A stretch of DNA of 64,000 bases. Source: Devosia sp. 67-54. Lineage in GTDB: Bacteria > Pseudomonadota > Alphaproteobacteria > Rhizobiales > Devosiaceae. This document shows, one piece after another, positions 1 to 9,081 of the stretch. The translations under genes were made by a program, and so were the position numbers. The notes under the pieces were generated by a model. The model did no database searches. It saw only the letters and a program-made list of their open reading frames with translations, and was not told the DNA's origin. Location: assembly GCF_001899075.1 (NCBI RefSeq), contig NZ_MKVA01000005.1:806001-870000 (forward strand), written 5' to 3'. Positions within the stretch are counted from its first letter, which is position 1, and each line of letters starts with the position of its first letter.

Positions 1-280
1 CGAGCAGGTAGGCGGCTGCCGCGGTGCCGACGAAATCGAGGAACAGCAGGATTTCGAACAGCGTTCGCACCCAGCCGCGGACCCGGCGCGTGCCGATCAG
101 CACCGCCGCGGCGCCCATCAGGAAGGTGGACACCACCACCAGCAGCGCGCCTTCGCTGCCGTGGATGCCGTTGCCGGTCCAGAAATAGTTGAAGATGGAA
201 TCGAGGAAGGCAAGCAACGCCAGCAGGGCGACGAGCCAGATGGCAGTGTCACCCGAGTTCCGAATATTCATTAGGTGCAT
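1..280 (-). CDS. Hypothetical integral membrane protein, C-terminus beyond window edge
   Basis: A reading frame starting at an ATG at 280 (second in-frame ATG at 271) runs leftwards off the window. The visible 93 residues hold three hydrophobic stretches: about residues 14-35 (WLVALLALLAFLD), 45-62 (ALLVVVSTFLMGAAAVLIG) and 75-93 (LFEILLFLDFVGTAAAAYL), separated by a short Arg-rich loop. This fits a small multi-pass inner-membrane protein. I do not recognise the family. It is divergent from ntrY, with about 209 bp between the starts, so both promoters should lie at 281-489, where I see no clear operator. The 5' end is visible; only the 3' end is missing. Confidence 0.6.
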   Translation of the reverse strand, partial: MHLMNIRNSGDTAIWLVALLALLAFLDSIFNYFWTGNGIHGSEGALLVVVSTFLMGAAAVLIGTRRVRGWVRTLFEILLFLDFVGTAAAAYLL

Positions 281-489
281 TTGAGAAGACCTGATAAGCC
301 GCGCGACGCCCGCGTGCTTGTCGAACCCGAGGCACTCATTTTCGTTCCAGCCGGCCGCTCACTTTCGCTTGTGCGAAGCGGCGGGCGGCAACTTCGAGTG
401 TCACATTTCAGCAACATTTGTCTTGAAGGGTCGGCGCGATTGGGTCAGTTTACGCCGACTTGGCGGCTTTCCGGGAAACGGTCTGTGAC

Positions 490-2835
490 ATGAGCGACAC
501 AGCACTGGCCACGAGCGGCATCCCGGGCGCGGCCGAGGAGCCCTCGTCGAAATCGCGATCCCTGTTCACCGAGCGCGGCCGGCAGGCCCTGCGCGCCGTC
601 GGCCTGATCGTCGTCGTGCTGTCGGTGCTCACCGCCTCCGGCTCGTTCCTGATCATGACCGGGGCGACCAGCATCGAGCCGACCCCCGAGGTCTGGACCC
701 TCATCTGGGTGGCGAACGGCCTGTTGGTGCTGCTGGTCATCGCGCTGGTCGTCACCGAGGCGATGCTGCTGGTGCAGTCGCGCGTCCTCGGGCAGGCGGG
801 CTCCGGCCTGCAATTGCGCATGGTGACGATGTTCGCCGTCGCCGCCGCGGTGCCCGCCATCATCGTCGCCGTGGTGGCCACCATCTCGCTCAACCAGGGC
901 CTCGACCAGTGGTTCTCCGAGCGCACCAAGACCATGGTGGAAAGCTCGCGCCAGGTTGCGCGCTCCTACATGCTCGAGCACGCGCAGGTGCTGCGCGACG
1001 ACGTGATCTGGGTGGCGGGCGAGCTCGAGCAGGCGCGCAACACCTTCGAGACCGACCGCGTACAGTATCAGCGCATCCTCACCGCGCTGGCCGTGACCCG
1101 CTCGCTGCCGTTCGCCGAGCTCATTTCCGGCGACGGCGATACGCTGATGAGCGCCCAGATCAACGCGCAGGGCGTCGCGCCGAAGCTTCCGGACGGGCTG
1201 ATCCCGCATGTGGTCGAAGGCGTGCCGACGCTGATCTCGCCGGGCGACACCCAGCTCATCGGCGCCGTGATCAAGCTGCGCAGCTACACCAACACCTATC
1301 TGTTCGTCGCCCGGCCGGTGAACCCGGAAGTGCTGGAGTTCATGCGGCTCACCGACGACAACGTCACCGAGTATCGCCAGTACGCCTCCAACCGCCTGGT
1401 GTTCCAGATCACCTTCACCATCATGTATCTGGGCCTCGCCCTGGTGCTGATGCTGGCGGCGCTGTGGATCGGCATCGCGCTCGCCAACCGTTTCGTCGAC
1501 CCGATCCGCAATCTGATGATCGCCTCGAGCCGCGTCTCGGAGGGCGACCTCGACGTGCAGGTGCCGGTGCAGCCGGGCAGGGGCGATCTGCGCGACCTGT
1601 CCGACCGTTTCAACACCATGACGCAGCAGCTCAAGACGCAGCGCGTGGCGCTCGTCCATGCCAACGAGACCAACGAGAAGCGACGGCAGTTTACCGAGGC
1701 GGTGGTGGAGGGCGTGTCGGCCGGCATCGTCGGGCTCGACGCCTTCGGCGCCATCACGCTGTTCAATGCGCGCGCCGTCGAAATGCTCGGCCGCGACGAA
1801 ATCTCGGTGATCGGCCAGCAGGTTGGCGAGGTCGTGCCGGCGCTCGGCCCGGTGGTCGAACGCGCCAAGTCGTCGCGCCGTGGCCAGATCCGCGACCAGA
1901 TCGAAATCGGCTCCGGCCCCGACTACCGGACCTACCAGGTGCAGCTCACGCGCGAAGGCTCGATGGCCGAGAGCAAGGGCTTCGTCGTCACCCTCGACGA
2001 CATCACCGACCTGCTGTCGGCGCAGCGCACCGGCGCCTGGGCCGACGTCGCCCGCCGTATCGCGCACGAGATCAAGAACCCGCTGACGCCCATCCAGCTT
2101 TCCGCCGAGCGCCTGCGGCGGCGCTATGCGAAAAAGCTCGAGGACGATTTCGAGGTGTTCGACAAATCCATCAACACCATCCTGCGCCAGGTCGGCGACA
2201 TCGGCCGCATGGTCGACGAGTTCTCGTCCTTCGCCCGCATGCCCGAGGCCAAGCCGGTCCGCGGCGACCTGTCGGAGACGGTGCGCTCGGCGGTGTTCCT
2301 CGAAAGCGTCCGGCTGCCCGACGTCACCATCAACATGGATTTGCCCGAGGCGCCGCTCGAGGCGGTGTTCGACCAGCGCCTGATCTCGCAGGTGCTGACC
2401 AACCTCATCAAGAACGCCGTCGAGGCGATCGAGGGCGCCGGGCTCGAGGCCATCAAGGACCCGGTGATCACCGTGCAGATCCGCACCGAGGGCGACAAGG
2501 CGCGCGTCGCGGTGTCCGACAACGGCAAGGGCTGGCCGAAGGAAAATCGGCAGCGCCTGCTCGAGCCCTACGTCACCACGCGCGAGAAGGGCACCGGCCT
2601 CGGCCTTGCCATTGTCGCCCGCATCATCGAACAGCACGGCGGCAGCGTCGACCTGATCGATTCCGAGCCCGACGCCAACGGCCGCGTCGGTGCCTGCTTC
2701 ACCTTTACCCTGCCGCTTCCTACATCGGACGCCGGCGCGGTTTCCGAACCACCCGCCCAAACCGCGGAGGGCGACGCAGCGCCCCAGCCCGAAGGCCAAG
2801 AGGAGCCGCCCGTGATGGCGGTCGAAAAGACCTGA
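490..2835 (+). CDS. ntrY: Sensor histidine kinase NtrY
   Basis: Membrane-bound histidine kinase of the NtrY/NtrX two-component system, which responds to nitrogen or redox/envelope cues in alphaproteobacteria. Two N-terminal transmembrane segments, a third near residue 115-135 and a fourth near 305-330 bracket a periplasmic domain. They are followed by a HAMP linker (ALANRFVDPIRNLM), a PAS-like domain, a HisKA box with the phosphoacceptor His about residue 526 (RRIAHEIKNPLTP), an N box (NLIKNAVEA) and G boxes (DNGKGW, GTGLGLAI). The frame stays open back to a TTG at 460. I prefer the ATG at 490 because it gives the usual length of about 781 aa and has GGAAA upstream. The stop is one base before ntrX, so the pair is translationally coupled. 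The C-terminal tail is acidic and Pro-rich. Confidence 0.93.
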   Translation: MSDTALATSGIPGAAEEPSSKSRSLFTERGRQALRAVGLIVVVLSVLTASGSFLIMTGATSIEPTPEVWTLIWVANGLLVLLVIALVVTEAMLLVQSRVLGQAGSGLQLRMVTMFAVAAAVPAIIVAVVATISLNQGLDQWFSERTKTMVESSRQVARSYMLEHAQVLRDDVIWVAGELEQARNTFETDRVQYQRILTALAVTRSLPFAELISGDGDTLMSAQINAQGVAPKLPDGLIPHVVEGVPTLISPGDTQLIGAVIKLRSYTNTYLFVARPVNPEVLEFMRLTDDNVTEYRQYASNRLVFQITFTIMYLGLALVLMLAALWIGIALANRFVDPIRNLMIASSRVSEGDLDVQVPVQPGRGDLRDLSDRFNTMTQQLKTQRVALVHANETNEKRRQFTEAVVEGVSAGIVGLDAFGAITLFNARAVEMLGRDEISVIGQQVGEVVPALGPVVERAKSSRRGQIRDQIEIGSGPDYRTYQVQLTREGSMAESKGFVVTLDDITDLLSAQRTGAWADVARRIAHEIKNPLTPIQLSAERLRRRYAKKLEDDFEVFDKSINTILRQVGDIGRMVDEFSSFARMPEAKPVRGDLSETVRSAVFLESVRLPDVTINMDLPEAPLEAVFDQRLISQVLTNLIKNAVEAIEGAGLEAIKDPVITVQIRTEGDKARVAVSDNGKGWPKENRQRLLEPYVTTREKGTGLGLAIVARIIEQHGGSVDLIDSEPDANGRVGACFTFTLPLPTSDAGAVSEPPAQTAEGDAAPQPEGQEEPPVMAVEKT

Positions 2836-2836
2836 G

Positions 2837-4219
2837 ATGGCACGTGACATCCTGATCATCGACGACGAAGACGACATCCGCGACCTGATCGCCGGCATCC
2901 TCGAAGACGAGGGCTACGAGACCCGGCAGGCGCACGACGCCGATTCCGGCCTCAACGAAATCGCGCGGCGGCGGCCGAGCCTGGTGTTCCTCGACATCTG
3001 GATGCAGGGCTCGCGCCTCGACGGGCTGCAACTGCTCGACGTGTTCCAGACGCAGCACCCGGAAATGCCGGTGGTGATGATCTCGGGCCACGGCAATATC
3101 GAGACGGCGGTCTCGGCCATCCGCCGCGGCGCCTACGACTACATTGAAAAGCCGTTCAAGATCGACCGCCTGCTGCTGATCACGCAGCGCGCCATGGAGG
3201 CGACGCGGCTCAAATCCGAGGTCGAAGAGCTGCGCGGCCGCGCCAGCACGCAGTCGATCGACCTCGTCGGCTCGTCGCCGGCGCTGCAGCAGGCGAGGGG
3301 GGTGATCGAGAAGTCGGCGCCCACCAATTCGCGCATCTTCATTGCCGGCCCCTCCGGGTCCGGCAAGGGCCTCGCGGCGCGGCTGATCCACCAGCGCAGC
3401 CCGCGCGCCGAGGCGCCGTTCGTCGAGATCAACTGCTCGCTGTATTCGCCCGACGAAGTGCAGATCGTGCTGTTCGGCCGGGAAACGCGCGAGAAGGCCG
3501 GCACGCTGCGCACCGAGGTCGGCGCGCTGGAGCGGGCGCATGGCGGCACGCTCTATCTCAGCGAGGTTGCGGCGCTGCCGGCGGCGGCGCAGGCGTCGCT
3601 GCTGCGCACGCTGGTCGAGAACAAGTTCAACCGCGTCGGCGGCACCGTGGCGGTGCCCATCGACGTGCGCATCATTTCCGCCAGCTCGCAGAACGTCGCG
3701 CACCTGATCGAGGACGGCAGCTTCCGCTCCGACCTGTTCCACCGCCTGTCGATCGTGCCGCTGCAACTGAGCCCGCTCAAGGAGCGGCGCGAGGACGTGC
3801 CGGCGCTGGTCGAGCTGTTCATCGACCAGATCGCCCGCATGCACAATCTCAAGAGCCTCGCCATCGGCGAGGACGCGGTCGCGGTCCTGCAGGCGCAGGA
3901 CTGGCCGGGCAATGCCCGCCAGCTCCGCAACTCCATCGAGCGCCTGCTCATCCTGATCAAGGATGCGCCGCCGGAGAACGGCGTGATCAACGCGCAGATG
4001 CTGCCCTCGGACATCGGCGAAGTGCTGCCCACGGTCGGCGACACCGACGAGTCGGCGCATCTGATGAGCCTGCCGCTGCGCGAGGCGCGCGAGGTTTTCG
4101 AACGGCAATACCTCCTCGCGCAGATCGAGCGGTTCGGCGGAAACATCAGCAAGACCGCCGAATTCGTCGGCATGGAGCGCAGCGCTCTCCACAGAAAGAT
4201 CAAATCGCTCGGCCTGTAG
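2837..4219 (+). CDS. ntrX: Response regulator NtrX (AAA+ type)
   Basis: Cognate regulator of NtrY. The N-terminal receiver domain has the acidic pocket (IIDDEDD) and phosphoacceptor Asp53 (VFLDIW). The central AAA+ domain has Walker A at about residues 171-178 (GPSGSGKG), and the C-terminal Fis-type helix-turn-helix ends at residue 460 ([20 protein letters not shown]). The sigma54-contacting GAFTGA loop is absent from the expected place ([18 protein letters not shown]), as in other alphaproteobacterial NtrX proteins, which are thought to act independently of sigma54. Unusually, the Walker B motif reads LYLSEV: Ser242-Glu243 instead of Asp-Glu, which should impair ATP hydrolysis. It follows ntrY after a single base. 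Confidence 0.93.
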   Translation: MARDILIIDDEDDIRDLIAGILEDEGYETRQAHDADSGLNEIARRRPSLVFLDIWMQGSRLDGLQLLDVFQTQHPEMPVVMISGHGNIETAVSAIRRGAYDYIEKPFKIDRLLLITQRAMEATRLKSEVEELRGRASTQSIDLVGSSPALQQARGVIEKSAPTNSRIFIAGPSGSGKGLAARLIHQRSPRAEAPFVEINCSLYSPDEVQIVLFGRETREKAGTLRTEVGALERAHGGTLYLSEVAALPAAAQASLLRTLVENKFNRVGGTVAVPIDVRIISASSQNVAHLIEDGSFRSDLFHRLSIVPLQLSPLKERREDVPALVELFIDQIARMHNLKSLAIGEDAVAVLQAQDWPGNARQLRNSIERLLILIKDAPPENGVINAQMLPSDIGEVLPTVGDTDESAHLMSLPLREAREVFERQYLLAQIERFGGNISKTAEFVGMERSALHRKIKSLGL

Positions 4220-4365
4220 AGGGCTCGGGTAGGCAGCCCGGCGCCGATATGCCATATTGCGCGCGTGGGGGGCGGACCAGTCCATCGAGACCGGCGGGCA
4301 GATGTGCCTTCCGGCCTTGGATGTGTTGGCGGCGGCGAGACCGCCAAAATGACAAGAGGCCACAA

Positions 4366-4611
4366 ATGCCCGGCGAAAAGGCACAAAACCTACAAGACGC
4401 GTTTCTAAATCATGTTCGCAAGCAGAAAGTCCCGGTGACCATATTTCTGGTCAACGGCGTGAAGTTGCAGGGCGTGATTACCTGGTTCGACAATTTCTGC
4501 CTGCTGCTGCGCCGCGATGCGCAGTCTCAACTGGTCTACAAGCATGCGATCTCGACGATCATGCCCGGAGCGCCGATCCAGCTCTTTGATCCCGAGCACG
4601 TCGAAGACTAG
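4366..4611 (+). CDS. hfq: RNA chaperone Hfq
   Basis: An 81-residue Sm-like protein that forms hexameric rings and pairs small RNAs with mRNAs. The Sm1 motif ([21 protein letters not shown]) and Sm2 ([10 protein letters not shown]) are intact; the C-terminal tail is short ([14 protein letters not shown]), as in Rhizobiales. The frame is open further upstream, but the ATG at 4366 gives the conserved [11 protein letters not shown] start and has AGAGG 9-10 nt upstream. It lies 146 bp after ntrX and only 9 bp before hflX, the usual hfq-hflX arrangement. Confidence 0.97.
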   Translation: MPGEKAQNLQDAFLNHVRKQKVPVTIFLVNGVKLQGVITWFDNFCLLLRRDAQSQLVYKHAISTIMPGAPIQLFDPEHVED

Positions 4612-4620
4612 ATAGAGCGC

Positions 4621-5979
4621 ATGTCGGACGAAACCGAAGAGGGCCGCCCCGGTGGCCCCAAACCTGTTGACCACCGCGTCGCACCGACGCGCGTGGGGCT
4701 GGTGGTGCCCGAAGTTCGCGGCACGACGAGCGGCCATTCGATCGAAATGCGGCGCCAGGAGTTCGAGGGCCTGGCGCGCGCCATCGATGTCGAGGTGGTG
4801 TTCGTGGAGGTGGTGCGCGTCCGCGAAGTGCGCCCGGCGACCTTCCTCGGCGCCGGCATCGTCGAGCAGTTGAAGGCCCGCGTCGCGGCCGACGAGATCG
4901 AGCTGCTCCTGGTCGACACCGCGCTGGCCCCGGTGCAGCAGCGCAATCTCGAGACCGAGACCGGCGCCAAGGTCCTGGACCGCACCGCGCTCATCCTCGA
5001 AATTTTCGGCGACCGCGCCCGCACCCGGGAAGGTGTGCTGCAGGTCGAGCTCGCCCATCTCAACTACCAGCGCAGCCGCCTCGTCCGCTCCTGGACCCAC
5101 CTCGAACGCCAGCGCGGCGGCTTCGGCTTCCTCGGCGGCCCCGGCGAAAGCCAGATCGAGAGCGACCGGCGCCTGCTCGAGGATCGCGTCAAGCTGCTCG
5201 AGGATCGCCTCGACAAGGTCAAGCGCACCCGCGGGCAGCAGAAGGGCAATCGCGACGCCCTGCAATTCCCCATCGTCGCCCTGGTCGGCTACACCAATGC
5301 CGGCAAGTCCAGCCTGTTCAACCGGTTGTCGGGGGCAGGGGTGCTGGCCAAGGATCTGCTGTTCGCGACCCTCGACACCACGGTGCGCAAGATCCCCCTG
5401 CCGCACGGCCGCGAGGTGATGCTGTCCGACACGGTCGGCTTCGTCGCCGACCTGCCGACGACGCTGGTCGCGGCCTTCCGTGCCACGCTGGAAGAGGTGA
5501 TCGAGGCCGACTTGATCCTGCATGTGCGCGACGTCGCCAATCCCGACACCGCGGCGCAGGCGCAGGACGTACTGAAGGTCCTCGGCGAGCTGGGCGTCTC
5601 CAGCGAAGAGACGCCCATCATCGAGGTGTGGAACAAGCTCGACCTGCTGGGGCCCGATCCCGACGCCCGGCGCGAGGTGCTGCAGCACGTGATGCCTGCC
5701 GGCTCGGTTGCGGCGACGGTGCCGGTGTCGGCCGCCACGGGCGAGGGGATCGACGCGCTGCTGCAGGCGATCGAAACGGTCCTCGCCGGCAGCAGCCGCA
5801 CCTTCCGCGTGCGCGTTCCGCATGCCAACGGCGCCGACGTGAACTGGCTCTATGGCCATGCCGAGATCATCGGCCGCGACGCGCCGGACGACGAGGGGCA
5901 GACCTACGAAGTGCGGATCGACCCGCGCCATCGCGCCAGCTTCGCGCAGCGCTTCGCCGGCCGCATCGAGGCAGCCTAG
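4621..5979 (+). CDS. hflX: Ribosome-associated GTPase HflX
   Basis: GTPase that binds the 50S subunit and splits or rescues stalled ribosomes under stress. The N-terminal glycine-rich HflX domain (GGFGFLGGPGESQIE) is followed by a G domain with G1 GYTNAGKSS, G3 DTVGF and G4 NKLD, at about residues 220-370. At 452 aa the length is normal. The start at 4621 lies 9 bp after the hfq stop. Its TAG stop overlaps the TAG of convergent mazG inside a CTAG palindrome (5976-5979), so the two messages run into each other with no intergenic terminator. Confidence 0.95.
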   Translation: MSDETEEGRPGGPKPVDHRVAPTRVGLVVPEVRGTTSGHSIEMRRQEFEGLARAIDVEVVFVEVVRVREVRPATFLGAGIVEQLKARVAADEIELLLVDTALAPVQQRNLETETGAKVLDRTALILEIFGDRARTREGVLQVELAHLNYQRSRLVRSWTHLERQRGGFGFLGGPGESQIESDRRLLEDRVKLLEDRLDKVKRTRGQQKGNRDALQFPIVALVGYTNAGKSSLFNRLSGAGVLAKDLLFATLDTTVRKIPLPHGREVMLSDTVGFVADLPTTLVAAFRATLEEVIEADLILHVRDVANPDTAAQAQDVLKVLGELGVSSEETPIIEVWNKLDLLGPDPDARREVLQHVMPAGSVAATVPVSAATGEGIDALLQAIETVLAGSSRTFRVRVPHANGADVNWLYGHAEIIGRDAPDDEGQTYEVRIDPRHRASFAQRFAGRIEAA

Positions 5980-6800
5980 CCCTGCGCCTTGTCCGCCGCG
6001 CGGATTTCGTTCCAGTAGCCGTCAAGCCGGTCGAGGCCGGCTTCCGCCAGCGGCACGCCGTCGTCGCGGGCGCGCGCCTCGACATAGTGGAAGCGCCGGG
6101 TGAATTTGGCGTTGGCGTCGCGCAGCGCCGCCTCCGGATCGACATCGAGCTGCCGCGCCAGGTTCACCGTCGCGAACAGCAGGTCGCCGATCTCCTCGGC
6201 GATGCGTGCTTTTTCCTGCGACAAGGTCACGGTTTCCTCGACCTCGTCGAGCTCCTCGCGCACCTTGCCGATGGTCTCGGTCCAGCTCGGCCAGTCGAAA
6301 CCGACCTTGGCGGCGCGCTTGGTCAGCTTCTCGGCGCGCGACAGCGCGGGCAGGGTGTGCGCCACGTCGTCGAGCACCGAAGCCGGTCCGGCGTCGGCGC
6401 CCTTGGCCGCCGCCTTCTTCGCCCGCTCGTCCTCTTTGACGTCGTCCCAGCGCGCCTTGGCGCCGCCGGCATCGCGTGCCGCCTGCTCGCCGAAGACGTG
6501 CGGATGGCGGCGGATCAGCTTTTCGGTGATCGCCTGCACCACGTCGCCGAAATCGAACAAACTGGCTTCCGCCGCCATCTGTGCATGGAACACCGGCTGC
6601 AGCAGCAGGTCGCCAAGTTCCTCGCGCAGATCCTTGAAATCCTTGCGTTCGATCGCGTCGGCAACCTCGTAGGCTTCCTCGATCGTGTAGTGCCGGATGC
6701 TGTCGAAATCCTGCTCGAGGTCCCACGGGCAGCCGCCCTTGGGGTTGCGCAGCGCCGCCATGATCTCGAGCAGCCGTCCGATGTCGCGCGACGGCTGCAT
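5976..6800 (-). CDS. mazG: Nucleoside triphosphate pyrophosphohydrolase MazG
   Basis: House-cleaning NTP pyrophosphohydrolase of about 274 aa with tandem MazG domains. The N-terminal domain has the family signature (GGCPWDLEQDFDSIRHYTIEE) and EELGDLL; the C-terminal domain repeats the EExxEE/D pattern (RIAEEIGDLLFATVNLAR). The frame is open to 6872, but the ATG at 6800 (MQPSRDIGRLLEIM) is the start expected from homologues and leaves a 10-bp gap after the upstream hydrolase gene. Tail-to-tail with hflX. Confidence 0.92.
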   Translation of the reverse strand: MQPSRDIGRLLEIMAALRNPKGGCPWDLEQDFDSIRHYTIEEAYEVADAIERKDFKDLREELGDLLLQPVFHAQMAAEASLFDFGDVVQAITEKLIRRHPHVFGEQAARDAGGAKARWDDVKEDERAKKAAAKGADAGPASVLDDVAHTLPALSRAEKLTKRAAKVGFDWPSWTETIGKVREELDEVEETVTLSQEKARIAEEIGDLLFATVNLARQLDVDPEAALRDANAKFTRRFHYVEARARDDGVPLAEAGLDRLDGYWNEIRAADKAQG

Positions 6801-6810
6801 CGGCGGCAGC

Positions 6811-7524
6811 TCAGACAAGGTCGCACTCCACCACGTCGTCGCCCAGCCGGGCGACCGCATGCCCCGGACCATCGGTCAGCACCAGCCCGCACAGCGACCC
6901 GGTGGTGATGATGGTGCCGGCCTTGAGCGGCAGCTGCGGCAGTTGCGCCTTGGCATAGGCGACGACCGAGGCCAGCACGGTGCCGAAACCGTGCTTGGCG
7001 GGCGCCGCGTAGATCTGCTTGTCGGCGAACTCCAGCGTGACCGTCAGCCCGTCGATCGCATCCTTCAGGCGCCGCGGCTCGCCGCCGATCACATAGCCCA
7101 GCGCCGACATGTTGTCGGCGAGGCCGCCATTGACGCCGGCGGCAGTGCGATTGCTGAAGCGCGAGCCCACGACCTCGATGCCGGTGAAGTAGTGGTCCAC
7201 CGCGGCGGCGACGTCGGTTTCCGGCCCGACATCCTTGCCGAGCACCAGGCCGACCTCGACCTCCAGGCCGAGCACGTTGGCAAGGGGCAGGCGCATGCCG
7301 CTGCGGCCGACATTGGCCCCATAGATCGGCGACGCGACCCCGGCGCCATCGGCCTGCACGGCGGTCTTCAGCATGCCCACCTTGGCGCCGACGGCGTCGA
7401 GCACACCGAGCTGGATGCGGTTGGCGGCGTCGCGACCCAGCGCGGCATAGGGAGCGGGATCGACAGTGTGCGTGCCGCGACGCTGCCCGTCGGCGAGCGC
7501 CGCGATCATTTCGGCTTCAGTCAT
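6811..7524 (-). CDS. Fumarylacetoacetate hydrolase-fold / 2-keto-4-pentenoate hydratase-like enzyme
   Basis: A 237-residue protein of the FAH/MhpD fold, which hydrates or hydrolyses 2-keto-enoic acids in aromatic or sugar-acid breakdown. Family-like features are the metal-binding acidic run near residues 85-105 (LEVEVGLVLGKDVGPETD) and the C-terminal GTIITTGSLCGLV glycine-rich segment. The substrate cannot be read from sequence. The ATG at 7524 has no convincing Shine-Dalgarno, and an internal Met6 is possible. A perfect AT-rich palindrome lies about 92 bp upstream. It sits between mazG and a sugar ABC importer and may share the importer's catabolic context. Confidence 0.75.
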   Translation of the reverse strand: MTEAEMIAALADGQRRGTHTVDPAPYAALGRDAANRIQLGVLDAVGAKVGMLKTAVQADGAGVASPIYGANVGRSGMRLPLANVLGLEVEVGLVLGKDVGPETDVAAAVDHYFTGIEVVGSRFSNRTAAGVNGGLADNMSALGYVIGGEPRRLKDAIDGLTVTLEFADKQIYAAPAKHGFGTVLASVVAYAKAQLPQLPLKAGTIITTGSLCGLVLTDGPGHAVARLGDDVVECDLV

Positions 7525-7615
7525 GAAAAGGAGTCCGGACTCGGTTGAGAAGAGGCAGCAAGGTTAGCGCGCCGCCGCCGCAAAGACCAACCCGTCTTCC
7601 CACATCAGCGATTCG

Positions 7616-7631
7616 CATAATATATATTATG
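7616..7631. promoter_or_regulatory. 16-bp perfect AT-rich palindrome, operator candidate
   Basis: CATAATAT followed by its exact reverse complement, in otherwise GC-rich DNA. It is centred about 100 bp upstream of the FAH-fold gene start (7524, minus strand) and also lies downstream of the ABC permease. Position and symmetry suggest a dimeric regulator site or promoter element; there is no direct evidence of function. Confidence 0.4.
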
Positions 7632-7715
7632 GAACTTGCGCCGACGCCGCTATGGCCGGAAATCCTTTGGACTTTAGGCGAAGTCGTCGGGCCGGCCCGC
7701 TCTGCGTCGCCGAAA

Positions 7716-7750
7716 GCCGCGCAGCAGTTTCGCCCCTCAGGCTGCGCGGC
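7716..7750 (-). terminator. Hairpin, second of two downstream of the sugar ABC operon
   Basis: GCCGCGCAGC at 7716-7725 is exactly complementary to GCTGCGCGGC at 7741-7750 (10 bp, 15-nt loop). On the minus strand the stem is followed by TTTC. It lies about 45 bp beyond the permease stop and beyond a first hairpin, so it can serve as a backup transcription terminator. Confidence 0.5.
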
Positions 7751-7753
7751 ATG

Positions 7754-7782
7754 CGATCCGCCGGTGCGTTGCCGGCGGATCG
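7754..7782 (-). terminator. Hairpin directly downstream of the ABC permease
   Basis: GATCCGCCGG (7755-7764) pairs with CCGGCGGATC (7772-7781) around a 7-nt loop, extended by one C-G pair. It starts 11 bp after the permease stop at 7793. There is no U-run after the stem, so it may act as an mRNA-stabilising end or an intrinsic terminator without a T tract. Confidence 0.55.
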
Positions 7783-7792
7783 TCGCAGTGTC

Positions 7793-9064
7793 TCAGCCGA
7801 GGCCGGACGATGCACGTCCGCGGCTGGCCAGCGCGTCGATGGTCACGGCGATGACGAGCACGATGCCGGTGACGACGTAGCGTGCCGCCGCCGACAGGCC
7901 CAGCAGGCCCATGCCGTTATCGATCGAGGCGATCACCAGGCCGCCGAGGATGGCGCTGATGGCGCGGCCGCGGCCGCCGAACAGGCTGGTGCCGCCGATC
8001 ACCGCCGCGGCGATGCAGTACAAGACCAGCGTGCCGCCATCGAGGTTGGTGGACACTGAGCGCAGCCGCGAGGCGTAGATGATGCCCGCGACGCCGCCCA
8101 TGAATCCGGCAATGGTGAACACCGTCACGCGGATACGGTTGACGCTGATGCCGGCGCGGCGCGCCGCTTCGGCATTGCCGCCGATGGCATAGACATAGAC
8201 GCCGAACTTGGTGCGCTTGAGGATGGTGGTCCACAGCCAGGCGAAGCCGAAGACGATCAGCAGCACCCACGGCACGCCCTGGATGGAGATGGCGCCGCGG
8301 CCGCGGTCAATGTTGCAGAGCGCGATCACTACGATCCCAGCGACCACGATGCCGGCGACCTTCAGCACCAGCACGCTCACCGGCTCGGTCGCGTGCTTGC
8401 GGCGGCGGTAGCTCAGGATCATGTCACCACAGATCAAGACGACGAGAATGGCGCCGACGATCCACCCCGCCGTCGGCGTGAGCAGCCCGTTCGCCAGGTT
8501 GACGATCATCTGGTCGTTGATCGGAATGGTGCCGCCATTGCCCAGGATGATCAGCATCACGCCGTTCCAGGCCAGCAGGCCCGCGAGCGTCACGATGAAC
8601 GACGGCAGGCCGATGGCGGTGATGATGATACCGTTGATGAAGCCGATCGCCGCGCCGCAAAGCAGCCCCGCGCCGACGCCGACATACCAGGGATAGGCGT
8701 CGTTGCCGAAGGTCAGCAGCGCCATCACCACGCCGGCCACGCCGCCGATGAAGCCGATCGACAGGTCGATTTCGCCGAGCAGCAGGATGAAGATCATGCC
8801 GAGCGAGAACAGCATGTAGACGGCGCCCTGCACCATCAGATTGACCAGGTTGCCCGGCGTCAGGAAGTTGCCGTTGAGGCTCTGGAAGATCACCGCGATG
8901 ATGATGAGCCCGGCGATCACCGGCAGCGCGCCGGTGTCGCCGGCCCGCACACGGGCGAGCCAGTTGGCGAAATAGTCGCTGAAATTGCCGGTTGCCGGCA
9001 CGATGGCCGGGATCGGCGCGGGGCCGGATCCAGTGGCCTGCGGCGCGGGATTGCTGTCGGTCAT
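7793..9064 (-). CDS. XylH-like sugar ABC transporter permease
   Basis: Inner-membrane permease of the ribose/xylose family (about 423 aa). After a Pro/Ala-rich cytoplasmic N-terminus come about ten hydrophobic helices, with the family EAA-like region (LLGEIDLSIGFIGGVAGVVMALL) and the diagnostic late segment AARRAGISVNRIRVTVFTIAGFMGGVAGIIYASRL. At 423 aa it is nearer XylH than RbsC in length. A good AAGGGGG ribosome site precedes the ATG. It is the last gene of a binding protein - ATPase - permease operon, 17 bp after the ATPase stop. A pentose such as xylose is the likely cargo, but no catabolic gene in the window proves it. Confidence 0.85.
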   Translation of the reverse strand: MTDSNPAPQATGSGPAPIPAIVPATGNFSDYFANWLARVRAGDTGALPVIAGLIIIAVIFQSLNGNFLTPGNLVNLMVQGAVYMLFSLGMIFILLLGEIDLSIGFIGGVAGVVMALLTFGNDAYPWYVGVGAGLLCGAAIGFINGIIITAIGLPSFIVTLAGLLAWNGVMLIILGNGGTIPINDQMIVNLANGLLTPTAGWIVGAILVVLICGDMILSYRRRKHATEPVSVLVLKVAGIVVAGIVVIALCNIDRGRGAISIQGVPWVLLIVFGFAWLWTTILKRTKFGVYVYAIGGNAEAARRAGISVNRIRVTVFTIAGFMGGVAGIIYASRLRSVSTNLDGGTLVLYCIAAAVIGGTSLFGGRGRAISAILGGLVIASIDNGMGLLGLSAAARYVVTGIVLVIAVTIDALASRGRASSGLG

Positions 9065-9081
9065 GAGGCCCCCTTCCCGGC

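Noticed and set aside
445-2898. 817-codon open frame antisense to ntrY
   Set aside because: Complement of NtrY; no recognisable protein features.
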